Shown here: positions 23,913 to 35,216 of the stretch, piece by piece
Position numbering within the stretch: the stretch's first letter is position 1
How the letters are laid out: the number at the start of each line of letters is the position of its first letter
Notes under the pieces: model-generated
The model's database searches: none
What the model was told of the DNA's origin: nothing
What the model saw: the letters and a program-made list of their open reading frames with translations, nothing else
Program-made: the position numbers and the translations under genes
Assembly (NCBI GenBank): GCA_024704765.1
Contig: JAKMXF010000255.1
Span: forward strand, 554,806-618,805
Source of the DNA: Oopsacas minuta
Taxonomy: Eukaryota; Porifera; Hexactinellida; Lyssacinosida; Leucopsacidae
DNA: 64,000 nt
Direction of reading: 5' to 3'

Positions 23913-25146
23913 CAGTGCGACCTCTATAAGTTATAAGCGGGACAATTTTGATCCATCTTCATTCATTTCCATCGAAACGAACCTCTATGCTTGGGGAGTA
24001 GGGAATGAGGCATAATTTAGAAAAATTATGCCTCACGCCATTGAAATTTACCTCTAAAAAGTGGGAATTCTACGATAATTTTCTTGAATAATTATTTTGT
24101 GCTAAATTTGGAAAAATAACGTATTTCTATTTGACTAAGTCAATGGTTACTCACAGTATACATCAACAAACAAACAATTTTCAGGCCAAATTTACGTCAT
24201 CTGATTGCTTAGCAAATATGTCAGAAAAGTTTTGAAACTCTGTAAAGAGGAAATTAGTACATTTACGATTTCAAATATTACACCATGGGATCTAAGGATA
24301 CTGCTGTACAAATATCAAAATTTTGTCATAAAGTTTGCTCGTTCCAGAGTTATATAGTAGTGGCCATGGATGGCATATTTGGGCCAATATTCATCCATAA
24401 CTTGACATCCCTCAATGTTACAGCCAAACCAACTTACAAACATATAGTATATACCCGACTGCCCATACCCTAATAATACATTTTGATATGATATCTCTGA
24501 TAATTATGACGTAATCTTGTAAATGACCATATATGGTATTATTGATGACTGGGCAATATTCTTTGGAGATATCATATCACAATGTATTATCAGGGTGTGG
24601 GAAGTCGGGTATATACTATATGTGTGTAAGATTATTTGGTCATATTATTGAAGGATGTCAAGTTATGGGTGAATATTGGCAAAATATGTCATCCATGGCC
24701 ACTACTATATAACTCTGGAACGAGCAAACTTTATGACAAAATTTTGATATCTGTACAGCAGTATCCTTAGATCCCATGGTATAATATTTGAAATCGTAAA
24801 ACTTTTCTGACATATTTGCTAAGTAAGCAACCAGATGACGTCATTTTGGCCTGAAAATAGTTCGTTGATGTATACTGTGAGTGATGTCAAATGTAAGAGT
24901 CCATCAATCAGCACTACTGCCTTAGTGTATAGAATGCTATGATTCAACCAACAACCTTATTGCATAGCATAATAATCAATTATCATTGAAAAACAGACTT
25001 TGGAGGATTTGGTTACACTTAATGACTCAAAAATCTCTCGTTTAATACACGACATTTGTATTTAAATTATAATTCGGTAATAGCCTAATGGGCGGTTACC
25101 AGGAGAGTCGCCGTCCCGACTTCCCCCACTTATAGAGGTTTTACTG
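23913..25146. mobile_element. 1.2-kb pogo-like TIR element containing a large palindrome
   Basis: The left end cagtgcgacctctataagt and right end cttatagaggttttactg are inverted copies of each other, flanked by TA on both sides. Inside lies the inverted repeat at 24130-24890. No transposase is seen, so it is non-autonomous. The second terminus is only 76 bp before the MANEA start codon, so this element borders that gene's promoter. Confidence 0.7.
24130..24890. repeat. ~760-bp near-perfect palindrome
   Basis: The left arm, beginning near atttgact and cacagtatacatcaac and including accatgggatctaaggatac, is repeated in inverted order down to gttgatgtatactgtg and gtcaaat. Arms of about 330-350 bp differ by scattered substitutions and one insertion of about 30 bases in the left arm; the arms nearly meet around 24525. 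Short open frames inside are by-products. It may be a foldback element nested within the surrounding TIR element. Confidence 0.88.
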
Positions 25147-25222
25147 TATTACACATTTTTCCTGTCTATCTTAGCAGCTGAGATGCTTAACAATTCGATT
25201 TGTATTATTCAGTACATATACT

Positions 25223-26497
25223 ATGGTTAATGTGGGTAGAGTAAAGCGTGTCTTCTTACTAGCTGTATTTCTTTTGGGAGGAATTATTTTGTTATTCTCT
25301 AATCATATGAATTATTTCAAATCTAAACACTCACAAACTAAATCACATATCATTGAGCCTATTAAAGAAGCAGTCTCCTTACCTGCCACTGAAGCAGTTG
25401 CAGCTGTCAATTCCATTACTGAATTAGCTGTCAAACCTGTCAGTTACAACACTCACATATTCTATTACTCCTGGTATGGAACACCTGAGACGGACGGCCA
25501 GTACTACCACTGGAACCACGTGTATATTCCTCACTGGAATAGCAAAATAGCTCATAAATTCCCTTCCAACACACGTCACGAACCTCCTGATGATATTGGA
25601 GCTAACTTCTACCCTTCTCTTGGCTGCTATAGCTCGTCTGATCCTCTGGTCATCAGCCAGCACATGTCAGATATACGTAATAGCGGTGTGGGTGTGTTAG
25701 CACTGTCCTGGTATCCTCCTGGAAATGCGGATGAGGAGGGGAGACCATCTGATAGCCTGGTACCACTACTACTCGATATAGCCAATAAATTCTCTATTAA
25801 AGTAACATTTCATATTGAACCATATAAGGAGCGTACAGCTGTATCAGTGAGAAGTGATATTGAGTATATTATGGGAACATATTCAAAGCATCCTGCATTC
25901 TACAGATATCATGAACACACCACGCCTCCTACAGAGAAACCTTTATTCTATATATACGACTCATATCACATATCATCCGGGGACTGGGCACAGGTGTTGA
26001 CACCTGCAGGACAACACACTATAAGAGGTACTGCACTAGATTGTATTGTAGTGGGATTAGTAGTTAATAAGAAGGATACAGATAGCATCAAGAGTTCAGG
26101 TTTTGATGGTTTCTACACATACTTTGCATCACGTGTATTCACGTATGGATCAGCGCCTAGCAATTGGAAGCAATTAAAGGAGGTAGCAACTGACTCTAAC
26201 TTGTTGTTTATCCCTAGTATAGGACCTGGATATATCGATACTGCAGTCAGACCATGGAATAGTGTTAACACTCAAGATAGGAGAAACGGAGCTTATTACT
26301 CGGAGAACTTTCTAGAAGCTATTAAATCTGGTGCTGATATTATTAGTATTACTTCTTATAATGAATGGCATGAAGGTACACAGATAGAACCTGCTATACA
26401 GAAGCTGAAGTACTTAGATTATCAACCAGAAGAACCAGATTTCTATATTCACAAGACTAAAGAACTTATCTCAATATACGAAAATAGTATCACCTGA
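25223..26497 (+). CDS. MANEA: MANEA, Golgi endo-alpha-1,2-mannosidase (GH99)
   Basis: A 424-residue intronless coding region. Residues about 9-26 form the single type II membrane anchor after a basic start, and a stem region of about 50 residues precedes the catalytic domain. GH99 hallmarks are visible: HIFYYSWYG at 78-86, a long substrate-binding region, HIEPY at 197-201 and SYNEWHEGTQIEP at 378-390, which hold the conserved acidic residues of the neighbouring-group mechanism. The enzyme removes glucosylated mannose caps from N-glycans in the cis-Golgi, bypassing ER glucosidases. Human MANEA is about 462 residues. An attattcag lies 10 bases upstream of the ATG. Confidence 0.95.
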   Translation: MVNVGRVKRVFLLAVFLLGGIILLFSNHMNYFKSKHSQTKSHIIEPIKEAVSLPATEAVAAVNSITELAVKPVSYNTHIFYYSWYGTPETDGQYYHWNHVYIPHWNSKIAHKFPSNTRHEPPDDIGANFYPSLGCYSSSDPLVISQHMSDIRNSGVGVLALSWYPPGNADEEGRPSDSLVPLLLDIANKFSIKVTFHIEPYKERTAVSVRSDIEYIMGTYSKHPAFYRYHEHTTPPTEKPLFYIYDSYHISSGDWAQVLTPAGQHTIRGTALDCIVVGLVVNKKDTDSIKSSGFDGFYTYFASRVFTYGSAPSNWKQLKEVATDSNLLFIPSIGPGYIDTAVRPWNSVNTQDRRNGAYYSENFLEAIKSGADIISITSYNEWHEGTQIEPAIQKLKYLDYQPEEPDFYIHKTKELISIYENSIT

Positions 26498-27765
26498 AAT
26501 CTAAGTTCATTTCTTATATCTGTCATGTTTATACCATATTTTAATTGTTGAATAATATCTAAATTAGTTTTCTCGTCCGCTCAAATATACAGTGATTCCA
26601 TTTATTCGAGGCTGTTTTCAAGCAGGCCGCCACAATCGCGCCACCTGGCGAACAGTGGTGTATTGCTAGTTCGATTGTGAAGAACGGTGTTGTTATATAG
26701 CTTTAGACTCTTTGTGCACAATTATCCCATGGAATTCTAATAGAACAATTCGAATATCTACCGCCTATCGGCCATTCTAATCACAGAGACTGCATTCACT
26801 TCCCTTGGTGGGGCTGATGCTGATGCTAGGTATACTATTATTAACTTTGTCCCAAGTACATGAAAATTATAATGCATGAGGCCTTAGTTCTAAGAAAACA
26901 AATACAGTTTTGTTTAAGGAAGAATAAAGGTTATGGACCACGTTCCCCCAAATAAACGACTGCTAGTGAACCTAACCCAAGGAAATTTTTGTTTTTAGCA
27001 CTCTGGAGCGCCTCTGGCATGTGGTAAACAAAGTTCAGAATACAATTCAAGGCTGGTTGATTCAATCATGAAATCGGTTAGTATGTACTCTTCTTAAGAC
27101 GTGCTTGTTTAACATTGAACAACTTAACATAAATGTAGAAGATTATCTTATGTTAAGTTTCAGTGAGGTCAAGGGGTAATCCGCCACCTCACCTATAGTC
27201 CTGGCGGCGCCCTTGTTTTCAAGGAAAGATATTGCAAAAATATTTTGGGTGTTACTTAGTCGGGACCTACTGTGTGATGAATGTCTATCCGCAACAAACT
27301 GACTCTTCGTACATTTGTATTCTCATGGATGAAGGATTTGGATAATGTCCTAAAATATTGAAATCATGGTTATGGCAGCGAATAATTTTATCATTTGGTG
27401 ACTTCTAACTAGATCCATTTTGGATCACTACTTGATACTCCATGCTATAGGTTGTTTCAGGGGCATAACTCCTGGAGATCTTTGATTTATGATACTCTAA
27501 TAACAAATTTTACACACCTCTACTCTTATGGAATTTACAAAGGATTACATTACACAATCATCTTCTGAAAGTAACATCTCATAACTAATACTGTAATACA
27601 AAGGTGGCAATTATTACTGAATTCATGGTCATATACAGTATCCAAATTTCGATTAACATTGTCTGATTTGATTCTAAGCACGAATATTGTGCTTCCATTT
27701 TCTAATGTTTCTTATTCACGATATGTCAGCGTTGCAATGCAGTCTCATTTAATTATGTGAACTAT
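26498..27765. other. Intergenic DNA, no gene seen
   Basis: No exon with convincing codon structure and splice sites was found. There are short GC-richer patches near 26600-26660 and 27180-27215 that look like degraded mobile-element sequence, but no termini could be defined. Confidence 0.5.
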
Positions 27766-28205
27766 GATTAATCATATTTTCACACCTTTCTATGTAAAAT
27801 TCAAAAGCATACTAGAGATTAGGTTTCAACATGTTGTTAAGGGGTGCGTAAAGTCCGATTTTGAGATTTTTAGAGTCTAAAAGTTACAAAACTCACAGAT
27901 TTATCACATGAATAATCATATTTTCACACCTTTTTGTATATTATTCAAATCATGCAAGATATTTCGTTTTACTGGTAGTAAGGGGTAATAGAGTATGTAG
28001 ATTCAATTTTGACCGTTTCAAATCTATATCTACTTGTTTTATCATATGATTAATCATATTACACACGTTTTGCATTTTATTCGAAATGATGCTAGAAATT
28101 TCCTTTCAGCTACTAGTCTCAGGGTAATTGAGTATGTAGGTTCCAATTTTGATGTTTTCAAATCTCATTCTACACGATTTATCATATGATTAATCATATT
28201 TTTAC
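27766..28205. repeat. Tandem array of a ~140-bp dispersed unit (family C), about three units
   Basis: The anchor motif catatgattaatcatatt, followed by a cacacctttt tract and a gtaaggggtaat block, recurs at 27766, 27910, 28048 and 28188. The period is therefore 138-144 bp. The units have diverged, so the array is older than the one at 16381. Related units are at 41995-42305 and 57725-57870. Confidence 0.8.
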
Positions 28206-28936
28206 CACTTTACGACGAATAATTTGTATTGGGTAGAAATAGGACCCAGATGCCTGACTCCCAGTCTGTCGACTGGACATTTTTGAGATATTTCTTTCTT
28301 GTTTCATTCAGCTTTCATTTTCTTATTATTGATTGTAGTATTGCAGCTGTGTAACCAGTGTATACAGCTGATGAGAAATCTTCTAATTATAATACAATAC
28401 TAATATTATATCTACACAACACATGCCTTGCTGATGTATCCAGATATTCTATCAAACATTCGTAATTGCTCATGATTCATGGTATACTGTCCGAATTTTG
28501 ATTAAACTTGTTTGGATTTAAGAATAAGGACAAATATTACATTGTACTTCCATTTTCTGTTTCTTAACAATAACTCCGCGTTGTAATTTGGTAACTTATA
28601 ATTATGTGAATTATTTTGAATACTTTGTTAAATATGTGCTAAGAGAATCACTGATTTTAAACATAAATCAGCTATTCCTTAGCATATATTAAATATGTAC
28701 TTGTCAGATAAGTAGTAATTATTAATAATTTATATCTTAACTAGCTCATTGAATACTCGTATCGTAAAGAATTAAGATTATTCGTGTTTTTATTACTCAA
28801 AATTCAACTATTAGGGAAGAAATTAGCATTAGAATATTACTTAAGCTATAATTAAGTATTTATTCAGAATTTTAGAGCATCTTTCAGTCTCTATATGCAT
28901 GGATGAAATGTTGCTTTACAAGGACTGCACAAAAAC

Positions 28937-29365
28937 GGGTCTGACTGAATGGTGGAAAAATCTTTATATTAATTTATATTAGTTATAGCTATAACCTTAT
29001 TAAGTATGACTTCTAACTTTGCTTAACATGAGAGACTAATATTCTGTGCGATAAGCCCATATTTTAAGATTATATACAGCGTAGGTGCAAATGTCCATCA
29101 CAAAATTACTTAATGTACCTATACCAATTTTCATTATATCAGCCTACTATATTTTGCAGGATTGGTGGACGAACGGATCTACACACATAGCACATCCATG
29201 CCAATAGGCCATCCCTATAGGAGCGGCACTTAAAATGCTAAGATATATTAGAATGATGATAATATAATATAATGTAGAGTAAATAATAGAATCATTTTCT
29301 ACCACTTTCCACCATTTTCCACCACTTTTCACCATTCAGTCATTTTCCACCATTCAGTCAGACCC
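28937..29365. mobile_element. Non-autonomous TIR element with subterminal short repeats
   Basis: The left end gggtctgactgaatggtgga is inverted at the right end (tccaccattcagtcagaccc). Just inside the right end, ccacc(a/t)tttt-type words are repeated several times (29298-29350), a pattern typical of subterminal transposase-binding repeats in hAT-like MITEs. The interior includes a copy of dispersed repeat family B near 29110-29215. Confidence 0.7.
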
Positions 29366-30127
29366 CACAAAAAACCATCTGATAGATAGTTGTGCTTTAA
29401 GTGAACGAATTCCAACTTGACTCGTATTTTTCCATCCGTTTTTCTTTACTATCGGTTTGCTATTCTTATCTTTACTTGTTTCTTTCAGATTCCATTTTTA
29501 CATAATCAGATTTCTAATTATAATAGAATTAATAAATGATATTACATGTATGCGTCAACACTATACTATATCTATACGTCAACATGCCTTCTTGATTTAT
29601 CCAGATGTTCCATCTGGTTCATACAAATACCACTTACTTATTGTCTAAATGTGTTAATTTTGCCTTAAGTCAGCCACCGTATATTCACAACCATTTCAAG
29701 CAAATAATATATATTTAGCAAATATCTTAAGCATAATTATAATAACTGATCATCGTTTATTCCGTATAGGCATCAGATTTTATCGAATTGTATGCACCTT
29801 TGTGAGATACAAATTAGGTCCACGAAATCCCTCCAAACCTCCCTATAATAATATTGAATCCATAGTATAGGAGTGTAACAAATGAGAATTCCAATTTAGC
29901 ATCTGGTTTGAGAAGCTACATGAAAGCCTGATACCTGTGCTGGTTCGAAAATTATTTATTTTACACATGTTGTGAAGGACTTTGTTTATGAAATACTACA
30001 TTCTAGAATAGTGTAATTGTAAGAATTATTGTTGTTGGTTTCATAAACAAAGAACCAATCTGATTTCGTTGATGTTGTCTTCAAACTAAATCAAATGATT
30101 TGAAGTTCTGAATTGTCAGCTGTCTTG
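29366..30127. other. Intergenic DNA, no gene seen
   Basis: AT-rich sequence between a TIR element and the 3' end of GINS3. No exon or repeat with clear limits was recognised. Confidence 0.45.
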
Positions 30128-31998
30128 TCATATGTCATCAAACTGCCTCTTCCTTTTCATCCTTACGAACCCTGAGCTGCTCAGCTTCTTACACTTCTGA
30201 GTCTCCCATTGCTGGAACTTCTCCACACTCTGTCTCCCGCACATGAACAGCTTCTTCTCCGATTCATCCAGCCTGTTGGTTATTTGCAGTTGATCCCGAT
30301 CATATATGTTGTGTGATCTGTCCATGATGTATCTGCTCCTGGAGCAGAATGTCTGTAGAATATTGTATAGTGGGAAATTGATGTAATGTAATATAAATAT
30401 TTATATTATACTCTAGATTCTCCTAACTGTAATGTAAAATAACACAATACGTATATGGCAGGAGACAACACTTGTAGAATCATTGGGAATTTATATCCAC
30501 ATATGCCTCTCTCTTAAACTCAAAATCCTAGTACATAGTGATGGGTGATTATATACCAGAGGATAGCCATAGTAGTTAGTGTGTATTCGTATAATTGTAT
30601 AGCTGAGCCTGACCATAATCCAACACCTGGACAATCTAGAAGACCTCTATAATCCGAGAGTGTTTCTTATCCAACGGGTTTCGATTATGCAGGTGCAGGT
30701 TCTTGTTATTACTTATTGACCATAATTTTTTCATTTAAGAATTTCTACTAAAGACACTTTTCGGTTTAGCTAATGTCAGATTATACAATTTCTTCATACA
30801 TTAAAATTATTAGCAGTGAATTTACATATATCCAGAGAGTATGGGGTAAAATATATGCAAGTATGTAAATATGTATAAGACAATTAATACATTAATTAGC
30901 ATCATCCACGCATTTTCCATTTGTATAGAACTAGAAATATTAAATAATGAATTATATCAATTATCACGGTTAGTTATCGTAATATACTAATATTTCACTA
31001 ATCTGCAAGTGTATTATAATTATGTTATGTATGCATCTAACTAAGAGTAGTAGCATACACGTTTCCCCCAATAGCACATATTTCTAGCAGTTTCAATATA
31101 TTAAAATATTAAATACTGAATAATTGAAATGTCAATAATTATCTCTATATCCTACCTTGATTAGTACTTCAGCAATAGCATCTACATCTGGAGTATCAAA
31201 GCTGAGAAGCTTAATACCACTCTCGTAATAATAAGGTCCCAGCTTGTTGAGGTCAGATGAGTTAGCATCTGCTTCCAATTCCTGTCTAATCTCTTTTGTA
31301 TACCGTATGGGTACACTCACCTGAAGTGTGGTTATAAATAAGTACAACACTCTAGGCTATATATATGTATCACTAGTACGTACTATCCGAGTATAGATCT
31401 TATCTGCATAGGGATTGTGTTAATATCAATGTGGGCTAATTTTGGTGACACATTATTTGTGTATCACGGTTGATAGTATTCGATTTGAGTGAAAATACAG
31501 TAGAACTTCGTTAATATACACAAGGGGGGGCTCTAAATTTGTGCTACTTTTGACTGGAGTATGTAATAACCGTGCTAACGAAGTTCTACTCTTTGGTAGT
31601 AAACTAATCGGACATTGCTATATACGATTATACGTCACTAATAAATTTGTAAATTATTTCAATGCGAATAAAGTATTCAATTTCGTTAATCAGCATCTGT
31701 AAGCATTACATTTACATACCTTGACAATGTTCTTCCTTCCAGCAAGTGACTTAGCTAACCATAGAGGTAGTTCTAAATTCGTACCCGTCTCTATGTGCTC
31801 TGTTTTAGAGTTAGTGTGGAGATATCCTAATCTGTAAGCAGTTACATTGAAGCTACAAGGTATGCGGAGCTCTGAAGCTAGAATATCATCTATATCATAA
31901 AAGTTGAAGGCTTCTGAATAGTGACTGACATAGGTAGAGTCACGGAAACTAGCGGATTGGGATAAGCTAGTGTTATTTAGCTGAGAGAGTGAATTCAT
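30128..31998 (-). CDS. GINS3: GINS3 (PSF3), GINS complex subunit 3 (three exons)
   Basis: Minus-strand exons 31998-31720, 31320-31156 and 30352-30128 are each bounded by GT-AG sites, and all junctions are phase 0, giving about 222 residues (human about 216). Recognisable blocks are the FYDIDDILASELRIPC start region, LELPLWLAKSLAGRKN at the end of exon 1, KLGPYYYESGIKLLSFD in exon 2 and the C-terminal YIMDRSHNIYDRD helix region ending in MKRKRQFDD. GINS binds MCM2-7 and CDC45 to form the replicative CMG helicase. The order of blocks and the basic tail match animal PSF3. The gene is read away from the B3GAT gene, whose start is 523 bp away. An agttctcag lies 12 bases upstream of the ATG. Intron 1 carries a small MITE. 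Confidence 0.93.
31498..31591. mobile_element. 94-bp pogo-like MITE inside GINS3 intron 1
   Basis: Left end cagtagaacttcgttaa and right end ctaacgaagttctact are inverted; the left is preceded by TA. A G-run (ggggggg) lies in the middle. It belongs to the CAGTxGAACyTCG TIR group seen at 8943, 41504 and 63406. Confidence 0.75.
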
Positions 31999-32521
31999 TC
32001 AGCTAGTTAACTGAGAACTAATTAAATCAAATTAACATCTGTGTTGTACTTAAAATAATAATAATCTGATTATTTTATCATCATTATACACAATTATAAA
32101 GCCAATAATTACTTGGTAGCTCTTCTTTTCAACTCATAAACGGTGAATCCACCCTGAAATATATCCTCACCTTAATGAGATGGTTAATACATATTTAGTT
32201 GATTACTACTTTTGCTAATCAATTCTCAATCTTATAATATCGCCTGCTAATTATACACAAAATTAAATATTACATAACACCTACTAAGTAGAATACTTTC
32301 AGGTACCAATCTTGAAAATTATACCATATTTTCATCTCATTACGTATATCCAGGAAGTGTTATAGGTAATAGAATTAGAATTTGATAATACCTACATTTT
32401 CATTTCTAAACGAGCGGAATAATGCGCTCATATTACGTCACTCAATATTTATTTCTGTACCTGAATTACATACTTCTTTTCCTATTTCTATAGAATATAT
32501 CACTTCACTTTTCATTTGTTA
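31999..32521. promoter_or_regulatory. Divergent intergenic region between GINS3 and the B3GAT gene
   Basis: The start codons of two genes on opposite strands face away from each other across 523 bp, so both promoters must lie here unless there are upstream noncoding exons. The sequence is AT-rich, and I could not assign a TATA box or other element with confidence. Confidence 0.55.
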
Positions 32522-33445
32522 ATGGGATCTCGATATTTACGCATAACAACCTTATTAAAACTACTTGCATTTTGTCTTATTTTGGTCATAATAAACTTGT
32601 TCCTTACAATAAATCAATCTGATAGTATACATGTGTCAAGTTGTTCCTATTTGTCCTGCAAACTGTTGGAGAAGTCTAGTAATGTTCCTCTATACCTGAT
32701 AACTCCCACTTACACAAGACTAACGCAGAAAGCTGACTTGATCAGACTCTCCCACACACTCATGCATATTCATAATATTTTATGGATTGTAGTAGAGGAT
32801 CGTAGCAGTAAATCCAAATTAGTTACTAACCTACTGGATAGATCTGGTATAGAGCATGTTCATATGAATGTAGAGACGCCAAAGATATTCCGTCTGAGGC
32901 CCGGGGATAGGAAGTATATGCAGCACAGGGGCGTGGAGCAGAGGAACCTGGCCCTGGATTGGATTAGAATGAGCTATGAACTCTCTCAGGGGGTAGTGTA
33001 TTTCATGGACGATGATAATACTTATGATATTGAATTGTTTCATCATATAAGGAAGGTAAATAAGGTAGGAATCTGGCCTGTCGGTTTAAGCGGGGGTAAT
33101 GATTATGAAGGTCCTATTTGTGAGAACGGTAAGGTAACAGGATGGTACACAATATGGGATACGAGGAGAATGTTTCCAATAGATATGTCAGGATTCGCTA
33201 TACATCTACAAGTTTTGCTTGATTCTCCGTCTGTTTACTGGGATCGTAAATCTAGGGTTGGAAATCTGGAATCTGACTTACTGATTAGCTTAGGAATAGA
33301 GAGAGGAGATTTGGAGCCGATAGATGATACATGTAGCCAAGTGTTAGTGTGGCATACACAGACTGTTAAGTTTGAATATCTGGAAAATAGAATGGAAAGA
33401 ATAACGATAAAGAATTTGGAAAAGTACATGGACTTAGAAGTATAA
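32522..33445 (+). CDS. B3GAT-family beta-1,3-glucuronyltransferase (GT43)
   Basis: A 307-residue intronless coding region from the ATG at 32522; a TTG six bases earlier is in frame but not a likely start. Residues about 9-31 form the type II Golgi anchor. The GT43 catalytic domain shows LITPTYTR at 59-66, the metal-binding DDD at 163-165 in VVYFMDDDNTYD, IWPVGLSGG, the catalytic-base region NLESDLL with Glu250, and VWHTQT near 277-282. Members add glucuronate to the glycosaminoglycan linkage region (B3GAT3) or to HNK-1 precursors (B3GAT1/2); I cannot tell which, so I give no symbol. A ttctatag lies 28 bases before the ATG. The stop is only 88 bp from the next gene's first ATG. Confidence 0.93.
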   Translation: MGSRYLRITTLLKLLAFCLILVIINLFLTINQSDSIHVSSCSYLSCKLLEKSSNVPLYLITPTYTRLTQKADLIRLSHTLMHIHNILWIVVEDRSSKSKLVTNLLDRSGIEHVHMNVETPKIFRLRPGDRKYMQHRGVEQRNLALDWIRMSYELSQGVVYFMDDDNTYDIELFHHIRKVNKVGIWPVGLSGGNDYEGPICENGKVTGWYTIWDTRRMFPIDMSGFAIHLQVLLDSPSVYWDRKSRVGNLESDLLISLGIERGDLEPIDDTCSQVLVWHTQTVKFEYLENRMERITIKNLEKYMDLEV

Positions 33446-33533
33446 TTTACAACATATATTTGTATACAATTATTTGTAACATTATTCTGCTTACTCATAA
33501 ATTCATACGTATTCTCCTTGCAGGAATTGCATT

Positions 33534-35216
33534 ATGATAATGTGTATGCTAATATCACCAAATAGTATTAGCATTTATCAGATTTGCCCTTTAATGGCTT
33601 CAGATTCTAAAACAGCATTTGAGTTCAAGGAAGAAGGGAACAGATTTTACAAGGACTTCCAATTCTCAAAAGCTCTTGACTGCTACACTAAAGCTATAGA
33701 GAGAGATAACTCTAACTCAATCTACTTCAGTAACAGAGCTCAATGCTTGATAAGAATGCATCTACATCATACTGCTATAGCTGATGCAGAGAGAGCTATA
33801 GCTTTAGATTCAACACAGGTTAAGCACCAGTACAGACTAGCTATAGCTCTGGCTGGTTGTGGAGAGAGAGAACAGGCATGCAACATTCTAGAAATATGTT
33901 CTAAAGAGAATTCAGACATAGCAGCAGCTCTCCTAAGAGAGAGAAATTATTTACAGAACTCTAGGGGGGTTTTTGACTTCGATACAATGTTACAGTTAGC
34001 CAAGTCAAACAGTGAAATTGATATAGCAGATTACATTGGGCCCGTTTCTATTGAAACATCAAAAGAGAAGGGTAGGGGATTGTTTGCTACTCGTGACTTA
34101 AATAAAGGAGAATTAATTTTTGTATCAAATGCTGTTCTCTTAGCTAGAGAACCTCCAGGCACGCCCCCTCACACTCCTCCTCTACCAATTAACAAAACTG
34201 CCCTGAAGTTAATAGAAATGCTAACTAAACTTATTACACAATCTAACCCATTGACTTGTGCTAGGATATCATACCTATTTGGCTCTACAGTACACTCACA
34301 GCCAATTCCAATATCTATACGATTATTCTCTCCCAAAGGATATGAAGTCATAAAAGGACATGAGAGTTATTTTTCTAGCGAAACTATTAAGAAACAGCTG
34401 ATTAAGAACGTATTTGATATAATAGTGAAGAATCAATCATCAGCATCTACTGTTACATACAACCTGCCTACTCTAACAACTCATCCTAGCATAGATCATG
34501 GACCTGAAGCTTCTGGAATTTGGTTCCTACATTCCTTCTTCAATCACTCATGTCTACCTAATGTATTCATATCTCATGCAGGGGATGTGTGTATTGCTCG
34601 TACTAATTCACGAATACTAAAAGGTACAGAATTAACTAGAGCTTATATTAATCCTAACACTGTAGATATTTCAGGATTATTCACTATTAAGGAGAGGAAG
34701 GAAGAGTTGAAAACTTGGGAATTTACTTGTGATTGCGAGTTGTGTGAGTTTGAGTTAGATTGTAAGAATGAGAATGTACTGAGACGTAGTATAGAGTTGT
34801 ATGATAGAGCTTGCCAGATCTTGGCAGATATAAGTTCAGGTGGTACACCTCCAGTCAGTATGTTTAAGATGCTGGATAATCTCTTTACAAAAACATTTGC
34901 AATTGCAGAAGAAATGAATCTCAGGAAGGGTGGATTTAATGATACTGTATGGACCGTAATAATGAAATTGATTTACGGTTACGGTCGTGTTACTACTGAA
35001 TCCTTACAATTTGGGAAGATAGAATCATACTTCAAGTACTTTGATAGAGCAGAAATGTATCTTTGCGAGAAGGATCTGGAACATGAGACTAGATTTTGGT
35101 ATATTTATATGCAGATGTTGATATCAGTAGGGAATACGATTCCATCTGCTAAAAAGAGGAAGAAAAGTGTTGAGGCAAACTTCAATCGTGTAAAGGCATT
35201 ACAAATGTATTTTTAA
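33534..35216 (+). CDS. TPR-SET protein, SMYD4-like but without a MYND finger
   Basis: 560 residues from the first ATG, or 540 from the ATG at 33594 (MASDSK), which has the better start context; the TPR domain begins after either. Residues about 27-130 hold three TPR-like helical repeats (EEGNRFYKDFQFSKALDCYTKAI and successors). A split SET domain spans about 170-405: GRGLFATRDLNKGE at 180-193, NHSCLPN at 337-343, GTELTRAYI around 364-372, and the post-SET cysteines Cys399, Cys401 and Cys404. A helical C-terminal part follows. SMYD proteins have a zinc MYND finger between the two SET halves; here that interval (about 205-325) lacks the cysteine cluster. It is probably a lysine methyltransferase with an unknown target. 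A ctccttgcag lies 10 bases before the first ATG. Confidence 0.85.
   Translation: MIMCMLISPNSISIYQICPLMASDSKTAFEFKEEGNRFYKDFQFSKALDCYTKAIERDNSNSIYFSNRAQCLIRMHLHHTAIADAERAIALDSTQVKHQYRLAIALAGCGEREQACNILEICSKENSDIAAALLRERNYLQNSRGVFDFDTMLQLAKSNSEIDIADYIGPVSIETSKEKGRGLFATRDLNKGELIFVSNAVLLAREPPGTPPHTPPLPINKTALKLIEMLTKLITQSNPLTCARISYLFGSTVHSQPIPISIRLFSPKGYEVIKGHESYFSSETIKKQLIKNVFDIIVKNQSSASTVTYNLPTLTTHPSIDHGPEASGIWFLHSFFNHSCLPNVFISHAGDVCIARTNSRILKGTELTRAYINPNTVDISGLFTIKERKEELKTWEFTCDCELCEFELDCKNENVLRRSIELYDRACQILADISSGGTPPVSMFKMLDNLFTKTFAIAEEMNLRKGGFNDTVWTVIMKLIYGYGRVTTESLQFGKIESYFKYFDRAEMYLCEKDLEHETRFWYIYMQMLISVGNTIPSAKKRKKSVEANFNRVKALQMYF

Noticed and set aside
24285-24473. 62-codon open frame
   Set aside because: It lies wholly inside an arm of the 760-bp palindrome and is a by-product of the repeat.
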